NCBI GenBank assembly: GCA_010094045.1
Contig: ML986691.1
Coordinates: 144,349 to 161,983 of the forward strand
Direction of reading: 5' to 3'
DNA length: 17,635 nucleotides
DNA from: Lojkania enalia
Taxonomy: Eukaryota; Ascomycota; Dothideomycetes; Pleosporales
Part shown: in pieces, positions 1-8,528 of the stretch
How the letters are laid out: each line of letters opens with the position of its first letter
Position numbering within the stretch: the first letter of the stretch is position 1
Program-made: the position numbers and the translations under genes
The notes under the pieces: model-generated
Told to the model about the DNA's origin: nothing
Seen by the model: only the letters and a program-made list of their open reading frames with translations
Database searches by the model: none

Positions 1-1677
1 ATTATACTATATAGTATAGTAGCCTATTCTTCTATATCTATAGCATCATTTTTACACGTCCGCGAGTTATATCTAGCCTTGCTATACTACCTGTAGCACC
101 TTTAAGTCAGCTAGTTTCTATTAACGCGCGCCTTCTTTCTACTCTTCTTCCTATTAGTACGAGCGCTAAAATCTTTTAGAGTAGTTAATCGAGCGCTTTT
201 TTTAATTGTTAGATTACCTTCCTTCTATATACGCTTTCTTTTATGCGATCGATATTATATAGCAGCCTTATTAGCTGTTTAAAGCTCAGCGACCTAAGCG
301 CGTAATAGTATATTTTTATATATTATATATACAGCACCCTTTATAAACTATTTAAACGCTTCTACTATTAAAGTAGGCGAGCTATCTAGGTGCTTTTAAA
401 CTCTTAATCGAACGTATATAGATTAAGACCTAAATTTAATAGGATTACTTAGTATTTTTAACTTCTAAGGGGTATCTTTAACTATAAAAGGTGTTAGTAT
501 ATATAGTTAAACTTCGAGCTTTAATAGTACTATATTTAGGTTAAATAGAACTAGACTAGCGCCTTAAAAGCTACTTAAAATATTACTCTTCGTAATTGCT
601 GCGTTAAAAGCTGCTTTAAAATAGGATAAGAACTCGATTTTTATAATGTAGTTAATATAACCGCATATTAGCTGCTCGACTTAGCGCCTGTATATAGTCT
701 TTAAAGGCGAGAAATAACCTATATTTAGTAGCTGCAGTAGGTATAATAAATATAGAAGTATACAGAGAGTAATAATATTTTTTTCCTTATAATACTACCT
801 GAATTTAAGCGAGTCGTAGCTTTTATAGCTGTTAAGAATTAGCAATTAATACGTACTAATAGTACAATTCTTTATATACGTATTAAAGTGCTTTAACTAC
901 TTAATACTAATATTATTTATTATCCAGCTATTATCAGTAACCTATATAGCCTAGGTTGGTAGAATATTATCTTTTTTATACTATATAGAGAGGTGGTAAG
1001 TACCTGTAAAGATAATAAAAGGTAGTATTACCTATCCTATCGCGTTAATACTCTAGATAACTATAGTCCACTTACAATTACCTAGCTGGAGCTGCTTTAG
1101 TTAATTCTGTCTCTTAGAGCTAGTAACTACTACTTCTATCGATATTACGCCTATTATAAAGCCTAATTTATTAAAGTTGTATATATCTTCGTTAATAATA
1201 CTGTACTTAGCCTTTATATTCTATATAAGGTAGAACCAGCCTCCTATAACCTTAGAATCCTTATATTTAGCTCTTAAATAGTCGTACTTTTAATTAAATT
1301 TAACTTTAAGCTTAGGTGTACGTTTAATAAAGTTCTCTACCTAGTTCTTTCTAACTTAGCTAGTAGAGCGCGCAGCTAGCAGTAAATTGGCTATATCTTA
1401 AATAGTAGTAAGCCGCAGCGGAAATCCTCTTATATCTAGATCTAGTATATGCTAAATAATTACCTACTCCTTAGTCTTACTAAGCTTTATTAAATTAGGC
1501 CGGCAATCGCATTATAAAGCTGTTCCTCGCCTTTATATACTAAGTATACTTTAGGAAATATTATAGATTAATACAATATAACGTATAGTTAGTATTATAT
1601 CTTATTAAAGAGCTTAAAATATAAGCTATATTCTAGCTTCTTTCTAAATTAATTCTACAGTTATTAGTTATAGTATA
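1..1677 (-). pseudogene. RIP-inactivated Fot1/pogo-type DDD transposase, copy A
   Basis: Reading the minus strand with stops ignored gives a recognisable Fot1/Pot2-type transposase: an N-terminal CENP-B-like helix-turn-helix region, then the DDE/D domain. The block before the first catalytic residue reads NFNKLGFIIGV where the family has NFDETGFMMGV (about 1146-1178). It is followed by the family's VVVTSSKR and QLQLGN-like stretch. The second catalytic block reads LLILNSYKSY (about 818-845) and the third LLQLLNIGYF (about 711-740). All three catalytic Asp codons are Asn (AAT 1170-1172, AAC 831-833, AAT 723-725), each a G to A change, and many TAA/TAG stops interrupt the frame. The catalytic gene is dead. 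The start is approximate, placed by comparison with copy B. Confidence 0.85.
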
Positions 1678-1696
1678 ATACTATAAAGTATAATTA

Positions 1697-1766
1697 TCGC
1701 AATTTTAATAGAGTCTTAGTATTATAATCAGCTTACTTAGATAATCAGCTCGCTTATGCTATACGT
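1697..1766. repeat. Right terminal inverted repeat of transposon copy A
   Basis: The reverse complement of this stretch matches the left terminus of copy B from 1891 onward (TAACRTA, then TAAGCGAGCT, then the AATTATAATACTAAAA block), for about 70 bp with transition-type mismatches. The terminus is ACGT at 1763-1766, next to TA at 1767-1768. Confidence 0.85.
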
Positions 1767-1768
1767 TA

Positions 1769-1890
1769 TTATTAGAAGGTAAGGTATTATATAAAGTTGG
1801 TAAGATAGTACGCTTACTTACCTGGCGCGCTTACTTACTACTTATATTATCTTCTCTTAAGAATATCTTCTATTATCTTTTTATATGGGG
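1769..1890. other. Spacer between the two transposon copies, with a TIR-like direct repeat
   Basis: These 122 bp separate the TA after copy A from the TA before copy B. There is no gene. The spacer holds a direct repeat CGCTTACTTAC at 1811-1821 and 1828-1838. The two CGCTTA cores are 17 bp apart, the same spacing as the paired CGCTTA motifs inside the transposon inverted repeats. It may be the end of a related, otherwise lost element. Confidence 0.5.
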
Positions 1891-1892
1891 TA

Positions 1893-1962
1893 ACATACTA
1901 TATAAGCGAGCTGATTACCTAAGTAAGCTAATTATAATACTAAAACTATACTAAAATCGCAA
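1893..1962. repeat. Left terminal inverted repeat of copy B
   Basis: This pairs with the reverse complement of 3695-3764 over about 70 bp, with about ten mismatches. Inside it the motif TAAGCG recurs 17 bp later as TAAGTA (one copy eroded). This may be a doubled transposase-binding site. Confidence 0.85.
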
Positions 1963-2009
1963 CTACTTTTCGTAAAATATTATACTTTCTTATATTCTAT
2001 TATACTATA

Positions 2010-3675
2010 TAATATAGTAGCCTATTCTTCTATATCTATAGTATTATTTTTATACGTCCGCGAGTTATATCTAGCCTTACTATACTACTTATAGTACTTT
2101 TAAATCGGCTAGCCTCTATTAATATATACTTTCTTTCTACTCTTCTATCTATTAATATAAGTGTTAAACTCTTTTAGAGTATTTAATTAAGCGCCTTTTT
2201 TAATTATTAGATTACCTTTCTTTTATATACGCTTTCTTTTATATAATCGACGTTATATAACAGCTTTATTAGCTGTTTAAAGCTTAGTAACCTAAGCGTA
2301 TAATAGTACGTTTTTATATATTATATATATAGTATCCTTTATATACTATTTAAATATATCTACTATTAAAGTAGATAAGTTATCTAGGTACTTTTAAACT
2401 CTTAATCGAATGTATATAGATTAAACCCAAAATTTAATAGAATTACTTAGTATTTTTAATTTCTAAGAGGTATCTTCAACTATAAAAAGTATTAGTATAT
2501 ATAGTTAAACTTTAAGCTTTAATAGTACTATATCTAGGTTGAATAGAATTAGACTAGCGCCTTAAAAGCTACTTAGAATATTACTCTTTATAATTGCTGC
2601 GTTAAAAGCTGCTTTAAAATAGAGTAAGAACTCGATTTTTATAATATAGTTAATATAACCGTATATTAGCTGCTTAACTTAACACCCGTACGTAGTTTTT
2701 AAAGGCGAGAAATAGCCTATATCTAGTAGCTATAATAGGTATAATAAATATAGAGGTATATAGAGAGTAATAATATTCTTTTCCTTATAGAGCTACCTGA
2801 ATTTAAGTAAGTTATAGCTCTTATAGCTATCGAGAATTAGCAATTAATATATACTAATAGTACAATCTTTTATATATATATTAAAGTACTTTAACTACTT
2901 AATACTAATATTATTTATCGTCTAACTATTATTAGTAACTTATATAGCCTAGGTTAGTAGAATATTATCTTCTTTATATTTTATAGAGAGGTAGTAGGTA
3001 CCTATAAAGATAATAAAAGGTAGTATTATCTATCCTATTACGTTAATACTCTAGATAACTATAGTCTACTTATAATTACTTAGCTAGAGCTGCTTTAGTT
3101 AATTCTATCTCTTAGAGCTAGTAACTACTACTCCTATTAATATTACGCCTATTATAAAGCCTAATTTATTAAAGTTGTATATATCTTTATTAATAATACT
3201 ATACTTAGCCTTTATATTCTATATAAGGTGGAACTAAGCTCTTATAACCTTAAGATTCTTATATTTAGCTTTTAAATAGTTGTACTTTTAATTAAATTTA
3301 ACCTTAAGCTTAAGCGTATATTTAATAAAGTTCTCTACCTAGTTCTTTCTAATCTAGCTAGTAGAGTATATAACTAGTAGTAAATTAGCTATATTTTAAA
3401 TAGTAGTAAGCTATAGTAGAAATTCTCTTATATTTAGATCTAGTATATACTAAACAATTATCTACTTTTTAGTTTTACTAAGTTTTATTAAATTAGACCA
3501 GTAATCGCGTTATAGAGCTATTCCTCGCTTTTATATACTAAATATACTTTAGGAGATATTATAGATTAATATAACGCGATATATAGTTAGTATTATATTT
3601 TATTAAAGAGTTTAGAGTATAAGCTTTATTCTAGCTTCTTTCTAAATTAATTCTATAGTTATTAGTTATAGTATA
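2010..3675 (-). pseudogene. RIP-inactivated Fot1/pogo-type DDD transposase, copy B
   Basis: The minus strand gives the same transposase as copy A, with many TAA/TAG stops. Recognisable blocks in N to C order are an N-terminal HTH region (KEARIKLIL near 3620), VIVQYILDL-like and KVKFNRKYDY-like stretches with eroded residues, YNFNKLGF (3168-3170 is the first catalytic codon), LLILDSYKSY (GAT at 2829-2831) and LLDIGYFSPLK (GAT at 2721-2723). Only the first catalytic Asp has become Asn here, whereas copy A has lost all three, so the copies decayed partly independently. The C-terminus is a Lys/Arg-rich tail as in the family. Both ends are approximate. No functional product is expected. Confidence 0.86.
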
Positions 3676-3694
3676 ATACTATAAAGTATAATTA

Positions 3695-3764
3695 TCACGA
3701 TTTTAGTAGGGTTTTAGTATTATAATTAGCTCGCTTAGGTGATTAGCTCGCTTATACTATACGT
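3695..3764. repeat. Right terminal inverted repeat of copy B
   Basis: This is the inverted counterpart of 1893-1962. The paired CGCTTA motifs at 3733-3738 and 3750-3755 are both intact and 17 bp apart. It ends in ACGT, followed by TA at 3765-3766. Confidence 0.85.
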
Positions 3765-3769
3765 TACTA

Positions 3770-4320
3770 GGTTAATAGTTAAAGTATATACTTTTACTTT
3801 CTACTATTTCTATTATTACTCTATATATTATATAGATAGTTACTTAGAAATAATATTTATCTTATCTATTAAAGTCTATTAGAATCTCTAATAGTAGTTC
3901 TTTTTATAATCTTATTATCGCGTATAGTTCTAGTAGAATCTATAGTATATATAATAATAGCTTATAGTTACTTAGTTAAGATTCTAGATTAATAGCATCC
4001 TTAATATACTTAAACTTTATATCCCTCTTTAAAATCCTCTTAAATACTTCTATATCCTCCTCTAGTTGTTTATATATATATAGCTCTTCGTATATTAGTT
4101 ACCTATTGTCTTCTGATTTGTGCGGATTTAGTGGGTTGTTATTAGCAGGTATTCTAGATGACTCAGCTATTGTTAGGTTGGTGGTTGCCGGTTGCTTATT
4201 CGTATGGTGGTTATCGGTTGTTGCCGGTTGCTTGTTCGTACAGCGGTTATCGGTTGTTGCCGGCTGCTTGTTCGTACAGCGGTTGTCGGTTGTTGTATAG
4301 TAGGGCTATACAATCGCGTT
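3770..4320 (-). pseudogene. Eroded minus-strand frame of unknown function with 12-residue repeats
   Basis: I do not recognise this protein. On the minus strand one frame can be followed from at least 4320 down to about 3775, interrupted only by TAA and TAG codons (no TGA), as if CAA/CAG Gln codons had been hit by C to T changes. It first encodes three 12-residue repeats of the type ATTDNRCTNKQP (the 36-bp minisatellite). A polar linker follows, then a charged, helix-prone segment (YKQLEEDIEVFKRILKRDIK, about 4012-4071) that could form a coiled coil, and then a more hydrophobic, heavily eroded tail. The frame may extend further upstream toward 4500. Transposon copy B sits directly beyond its end. 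It could be a host or element gene decayed by RIP, or a chance frame in biased DNA. Confidence 0.35.
4184..4291. repeat. 36-bp minisatellite, three tandem units
   Basis: Units start at 4184, 4220 and 4256, exactly 36 bp apart, with a few bases of a fourth at 4292. The core is GTTGCCGGTTGCTTGTTCGT followed by an ACAGCGGTTATCGGTT-like half. The units differ at a few positions. Because 36 is a multiple of three, the array keeps any reading frame open and encodes 12-residue repeats on either strand. Confidence 0.9.
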
Positions 4321-4839
4321 CTTCCTTTATACGAGGCTTTCAGCTGTCTGCACGCCCTATCCTAGGCTTAATACAGATGCTTTGAGTTCGTACGAGTAAA
4401 AGAATTTAATCTCCCTTCTTCCTTACAATCCTTGCCTAGAAAGAAAGGTGCGAAACAAAGATGTACGATAGCCACCGTACGTTCGACTCCGTCTTTACTC
4501 TTGCAAATTTACGGTCGAGAGTTCAACCACTAATTAGTGTAGAATAGACTCTGTCAGCTAGCTTGGTGTTAGCAAGGTAATGCAGGGCAGAGCATGGTGT
4601 TGCACGGTGTACACAGCGTGCGGGGATAGTAGGGTGGGCAAGTAACTGTTTCGTTGATTGCTGTCGGGTGCTATGTATATAGTTAAAGGGGCTATATGGT
4701 ATACGCGCTCGGTTCAAGCGCACGTGCCATATCACGTGTCTTAACCATGTGATATGTACTTCAGCTCCGTACAATATTCACTGTTCGGACAGGTCCCAAT
4801 AGAAACGGAATCCTACAACAGGTATCGCATCAGAGTATC
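4321..4839. other. Region upstream of the thioesterase, no gene supported
   Basis: The composition returns to normal here. I find no convincing gene; a short minus-strand open frame at 4523-4774 has no recognisable features. A TATATAG stretch at 4676-4682 is about 158 bp before the thioesterase ATG and could serve as a TATA element. A CACGTG-bearing inverted repeat follows it. Confidence 0.4.
4721..4756. promoter_or_regulatory. Paired CACGTG motif with an 11-bp inverted repeat
   Basis: CACGTG occurs at 4721-4726 and 4733-4738, 12 bp apart. The second copy is part of an imperfect inverted repeat: CATATCACGTG at 4728-4738 and CATGTGATATG at 4746-4756, with a 7-nt loop and one mismatch. CACGTG is the E-box/G-box core bound by bHLH and some bZIP factors. 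The position, about 84-119 bp before the thioesterase ATG, suits an upstream activating site. Function is inferred only. Confidence 0.45.
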
Positions 4840-5822
4840 ATGTTTCCGGGCGCTCCTAACCCAGTTCAAATCCAATTCGCGCCATCGGACAAAGGCAAGC
4901 CGGCACTGCTTCCACTAATTTTGATACATGATAGTAATGGTACAACCTTCAACCACCCCGCGCCTGCTGAGCTGGAACGTGATGTATAGGCAATCCACGA
5001 TCCCAACTACTGGGAAGCTACTGGCTGGGAAGGGGGACTAGATGACCTGGCAAGTCATTATATTCAACTAATTGAAGCTATAGGTATCCTAGGCCCTGTT
5101 GTATTAGGAGGTATGCTATTTCCAATGCTATCTACCTGTCCTACAAGCACGAGCTTACAAAGCGCAACTAACAGGTTGGTCGTTCGGTGGTTATATTGGA
5201 ATAGCCATAGCTGGCATGTCGGCAGCTCGGACAGCCTCAATCACAGTAGCTGCCTTACTGTTAATTGATGCCCCTTACTCTTCCTCGCAGAGTCGCGAGA
5301 ATGACCTACGCCCTGCTCCATTGAACTATACGTTAAGCGATACGCCAGATCTAGCTCAAAAATCGGTCGCCCGATGCGACATGATGATGCAGGATTGGAC
5401 TCCGCCGATATAGCAAGGAGAAGGACCTGAGAACAGTAGTTAGTTAATAAATGAGAGGGTTGAGGGCCAACAAGTTACCGAGCCACCTTGTGCACCACCC
5501 GCCTGTCTTGTTCTCTGTAAAGAATATTTTGTCAAACAAGAAGATTCATCGGATGTTTGGGTGGTGGATCTTCATCGACACGAGCGGCTCCTTGGTTGGG
5601 AAGCTAGTAATCCAGGTCTCATCAAGACTGTTGTCGAAATTGATGCAAATCACTACAATATCCTTGATGTCAACGACAGCTTGAAGGTACGAATGCTTCA
5701 CATGTTTTGGACACTACTCACCATCTGCATAGATGGAGAGTCTGATGAAGTCATTAAAAGAGGGTTTGGCTATTCTCGACAGTCCAGAATCAACCAGAAA
5801 GATTTCGCCTTTCCAGCAATAA
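4840..5822 (+). pseudogene. Stand-alone fungal polyketide/peptide-type thioesterase (alpha/beta hydrolase), three premature stops
   Basis: Three exons (4840-5110, 5175-5686, 5733-5822) give 290 codons plus a stop. Intron 1 (64 nt, GTATGC to CAACTAACAG) restores the nucleophile elbow GGWSFGG. Intron 2 (46 nt, GTACGA to CATAG) gives an exon ending MKSLKEGLAIL and a natural TAA. The start MFPGAPNPVQIQFAPSDKG resembles thioesterases that release products from fungal polyketide or peptide synthases. The triad is visible: Ser93 in GWSFGG, Asp122 in LLLIDAPY and His250 in IDANHYNI. Three in-frame TAGs interrupt it: codon 50 (4987-4989, where the family has Trp in ERDVWAIH), codon 170 (5411-5413, probably Trp) and codon 180 (5441-5443). 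Each can arise from TGG or CAG by a CpA to TpA change on one strand. It is probably a young pseudogene, convergent with the transporter downstream. Confidence 0.85.
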
Positions 5823-6494
5823 TGACGAAATTAAGCATGCCGCGAGGGCGGCCCGTCACGCGTTCACGACCGAGCCACAATACTGACCTTCTGTACCTTA
5901 CTTGCACTACATAGGTAGCGTAGTTACGCACAGTAGCTAAAGCGCTCTGATTTCGTAACGTAAGAGGCAAGACGTCGTTAATTTCACATCACGCGCTTAT
6001 CGTCGGGACATATGATGGAAATGTAAGGGATTGGCATCGTGAGAGCACAGCTGCGCCCAGCCGGCGGTGGCCTAGGAAGGCAAGAGCTGCATTTATCCAA
6101 GATGGAGAATTATGTAGCCGCTTGGACCCTAAAGCTGAAGGAGCCATGACCTTTACATATAGGCTGTGGCCCCTTCCCCTAGTATAGGAGGGACACTCAT
6201 TCGAGACGCAATACACTATTCACGTAACACAGATTTGAGTCTCAAATTACAAGACTGAAGAGAGAAGGTTACGGCTATTCGCTGCATGAGATGGTTCTAG
6301 TTTATGCTAGGTCTCGTTTGTACTGCACGTGCCCAAGCACGTGAGTAGTGCAATGCATGGTTACATCTCTCTGGAGCTGTAACATTAAGACTCTGCATAT
6401 CAAGATACTTCTGAAACAGGTTTTTTGAAGAGGCCTTCTCCCCGAAGTACATGGGTTTCCTCTGACCTTTATATTACCTGTCCTTTGCGCACTA
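5823..6494. other. Intergenic region between convergent genes
   Basis: These 672 bp separate the thioesterase stop from the transporter stop and must contain both 3' ends. Short open frames (for example 5989-6216 on the minus strand) show no family features or splice logic. The only structured element I see is the CACGTG inverted repeat at 6321-6347. Confidence 0.5.
6321..6347. promoter_or_regulatory. Second paired CACGTG motif with an inverted repeat
   Basis: CACGTG occurs at 6326-6331 and 6338-6343, again 12 bp apart and again preceded by G and followed by CC after the first copy (GCACGTGCC). The arms TACTGCACGTG and CACGTGAGTA form an inverted repeat with a single bulged base around a 6-nt loop. 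The site lies about 150 bp beyond the transporter stop, an unusual place for an activator site. It might serve a gene lost from this interval or be a structural element. Confidence 0.35.
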
Positions 6495-8246
6495 TCAGAA
6501 CTTGACATCAAAGAGACGTATCCGGCGAATGCGCTCCCCGTACTTTAGTATAATAATCGGCACTGGTATCATAGCCACTGCGATAAAGGCTAACAAAGAG
6601 CTTCCCCAGCCAAAACCCAGCCCCGAGAACATCGGACCACCTGCAAGCGGTAATAGCGCACCACCCAAAGAGCGTAAGACTGTGGTAGCAGCGAGGGCAG
6701 ATGCTGCATATACACCATAGGCGTCGATAAGGTATGTAGTACTAGCTACCTGTAATCCTGAATTAGTGAAGTTTCTGTGGTCAAGAAAAGATAAGCGAGT
6801 TTTTGACTTACAAAAGCGAGAATCACCCCAGTGCTCATAGTGGAAGTGCCAATGATTGGAAGAATCCAATGCTGGTGGGATGCAGCTGTCCAACCAGTCC
6901 AGAATAGTCCAACTGGAATAACCAAGGAAGCACCTATAAACAAATGTATGCGATGTTCAGGTTTCGACTCTCCGTCTACCTTCTTCAAGTGCCGTGCGAA
7001 CTTATCCGAAGTCAATCCCGAAAACAGCACGCCAATCAAGGATCCGACTCCGGGCCCGATGTACGTAAGGCCGATTGCGCTGGTTGAGAAGCCATATTGT
7101 TCTGCAAGCAAGATTGGCATGGCGGTAAAGAGAAGGTAGAAGTAGCCATAAAACAGAAACATGAGAAGCGAAATGAGGAGAATGATTGGCGCACAGACGA
7201 GCATCTTTGTTGGTCGAATGATAGCCGTCATGAGTGTCCTTTTCGGGGAGCGTCCTTCATCTAGGACGGAGCGAAGATGCTGATTGCCAGTCTCCTTGCG
7301 AAGTCTGTTAGCTTTCCGGTTGAGAATGGCATACGCATATGTTTCGTGCAAAAAAGCCAGGGAGAGTATGAAGATGACACTAGCCTACCATTTTATGTTA
7401 GAATGCAGCGTCAGGGATAGGGAATAAAGACATACAACTATAGTCACAAGCCAGAACGACCACCTCCAGCCTTTGTGCTGGATAAGATATCCGCCACCTA
7501 AGAGAGCCGCTTGTCAGAAATGGGTTCGCAGTAGTTTGCGAGATCGCAGTCACATACCAATAGGTCCGACGATGGGACCTAAGAGGGGAGCTATGTTGAA
7601 CACTGCCGTGACCTTACCGCGGTTCTCGTGAGGAATGAGATCGGAAGTTGTGCCAGCACTGAGAACTAGAGGGCAACTACCAGCGAGACCAGCGAACAAG
7701 CGGAAGACGGCGAGGACGGAAAGACTAGGAGCCAGAGCGCATGCGATATTGGTAATGATAAAAAAGCCGCTGCAAATGAGGTAAAGCGGCAAGCGACCGT
7801 AGATCTCGGAGAGAGGTGCAATGACCAGCGGTCCAAAGGCGTACCCAATAACAAAAACAGAGACGATGAAGGAGCCAAGGGACGAGTTGGTGGATTTGAA
7901 GTCGTCCAGAATCTGCGGGATTCCCGGAGCGAAGATAGATGATGCTAGAGAACTACCGCACGAAGATTAGTTTTTGAGGCTTGAGGAGAGTTTGCTAGAC
8001 TCACCTGAGGAAGGTGACGGCAGAAATAAGGGCCAAAGTCACAACTACTTTGCTTCGTTTCCAGTTTAGAGGATTCTCATGGTCGTCGGGTCCGTCCCAG
8101 TCAATAACGTTAGCATCTCGACTGTTGTCTGGCTCAGGCTCGCATACTGAAACTCCTTCTATGTTATGGGTGGCGGTCTTTGTGTCGTCGGCGACTTGGC
8201 CACTTGTATCGAGCACAAGTGGTGAAGGATCCTTTCCGGGGTCCAT
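6495..8246 (-). CDS. DHA1-type major facilitator (drug:H+ antiporter) transporter, intact, five exons
   Basis: This is the only intact gene in the window: a 508-residue plasma-membrane-type exporter of the 12-TM DHA1 family, close in style to fungal multidrug and metabolite efflux pumps. Exons, 5' to 3' on the minus strand, are 8246-8005, 7952-7558, 7497-7436, 7384-6812 and 6749-6495. The four introns (52, 60, 51 and 62 nt) have GT/AG ends and CTAAT/CTGAC/CTAAC branch-like sites. Family marks are WDGPDDHENPLNW (50-62) before TM1, the motif A-like PLSEIYGRLPLYL (127-139), the antiporter motif C APLLGPIVGPIGGG (202-215), WRWSFW after it, a basic central loop (about 255-292), and YLIDAYGVYAASALAATTVL with PLAGGPMF in the C-terminal half. 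The start is the first ATG in frame, with TGA upstream in the same frame. The substrate is unknown. Next to a thioesterase, export of a secondary metabolite is a fair inference. Confidence 0.93.
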
Positions 8247-8528
8247 AACGTTATTTATAACACAGCTGTTGACGGGGAAAGATAATGCCAGGCTTGATGA
8301 ATTGGAACAAGCGACCAAGGGAGGTCATCTCATGAATGCAACACGCCACCAGGTTGCAGCTCAGCAGTAAATGTGACGCGCTGCTTACTTGCTTTTGTGC
8401 TAAACACTTCGGGCGGCCGATCTACCAGGAAAGGTACGTAGCCCCACCTTCTTTATTTAGTTAAGCGGTAACCGTTAATATTATCCTTAGCTATGCATAT
8501 AGGGGTTAAATGTAAAACAATGATATTA
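8247..8528 (-). promoter_or_regulatory. Upstream region of the transporter
   Basis: These 282 bp between the transporter ATG and the inserted transposon must hold the 5' UTR and proximal promoter. On the minus strand an AACTAAATAAAG stretch (about 8452-8463) is the nearest TATA-like sequence. A CGGCCGCCCG run lies at about 8411-8420. No CACGTG is present. No site can be assigned with confidence. Confidence 0.35.

Larger units (their letters stand above)
1..1766 (-). mobile_element. Fot1/Pot2-like Tc1/mariner transposon, copy A (left end cut by window)
   Basis: This is the first of two tandem copies of the same DNA transposon. Base 1 aligns with base 1999 of copy B, and the offset of 1998 holds to the right terminus, so there is no net indel. 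The right terminal inverted repeat ends at 1766 and is followed by TA at 1767-1768. By comparison with copy B, about 106 bp of the left end lie outside the window. Comparing 1-120 with 1999-2118 by eye gives 13 differences, all transitions: ten have the A/T base in copy B and three have it in copy A. Both copies have therefore been mutated in the RIP manner, and copy A is the less eroded. The family is assigned from size, TA target, inverted repeats and the transposase it carries. Confidence 0.88.
1893..3764 (-). mobile_element. Complete Fot1/Pot2-like Tc1/mariner transposon, copy B (1872 bp)
   Basis: Copy B is bounded by terminal inverted repeats of about 70 bp and by TA dinucleotides at 1891-1892 and 3765-3766, the target duplication expected for Tc1/mariner elements. 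Its 1872 bp match the usual size of fungal Fot1, Pot2 and Flipper elements (about 1.84-1.93 kb). It carries one eroded transposase on the minus strand and lies in the same orientation as copy A, 124 bp downstream of it. The base composition is very AT-rich, and differences from copy A are C/T and G/A transitions at CpA and also CpG positions (for example the CG-rich run at 124-132 against TATATATA in copy B). Two separate insertions or a local duplication are both possible. Confidence 0.9.

Noticed and set aside
4106..4385. Plus-strand open frames over the minisatellite (for example 4106-4300 and 4158-4385) as small proteins
   Set aside because: They exist only because the 36-bp repeat keeps frames open, and they are hydrophobic repeats with no family features.
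4523..4774. Minus-strand 83-codon frame upstream of the thioesterase
   Set aside because: There is no recognisable motif, no splice logic and no supporting context; it overlaps the likely promoter and the CACGTG inverted repeat.
4987..5443. Recoding or readthrough of the thioesterase TAG codons
   Set aside because: Three separate stops, all of RIP mutation type in a RIP-rich region, are more simply explained as inactivation; no readthrough context was seen.
5216..5914. Separate small plus-strand genes starting at 5216, 5451 and 5561
   Set aside because: They are fragments of the single thioesterase frame (or its shifted frames) created by the premature stops and the unspliced second intron.
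5989..6216. Minus-strand 75-codon frame between the two genes
   Set aside because: No homology features were seen; the composition alone explains it.
6758..6811. Alternative acceptor (TTCAG) for the last transporter intron, eight bases upstream of the one used
   Set aside because: It puts TAG in frame almost at once; the acceptor ending at 6750 keeps the frame and aligns with the family length before YLIDAY.
6502..7139. Plus-strand frames antisense to the transporter (6502-6720, 6831-7139), and similarly 8014-8370
   Set aside because: They are shadows of the transporter exons, which have consistent splicing and family motifs on the minus strand.
8247..8318. Upstream TTG start at 8316-8318 adding 24 residues to the transporter
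   Set aside because: TTG is not a normal start in these fungi; the first in-frame ATG is 8244-8246, and the family marks begin well after it.
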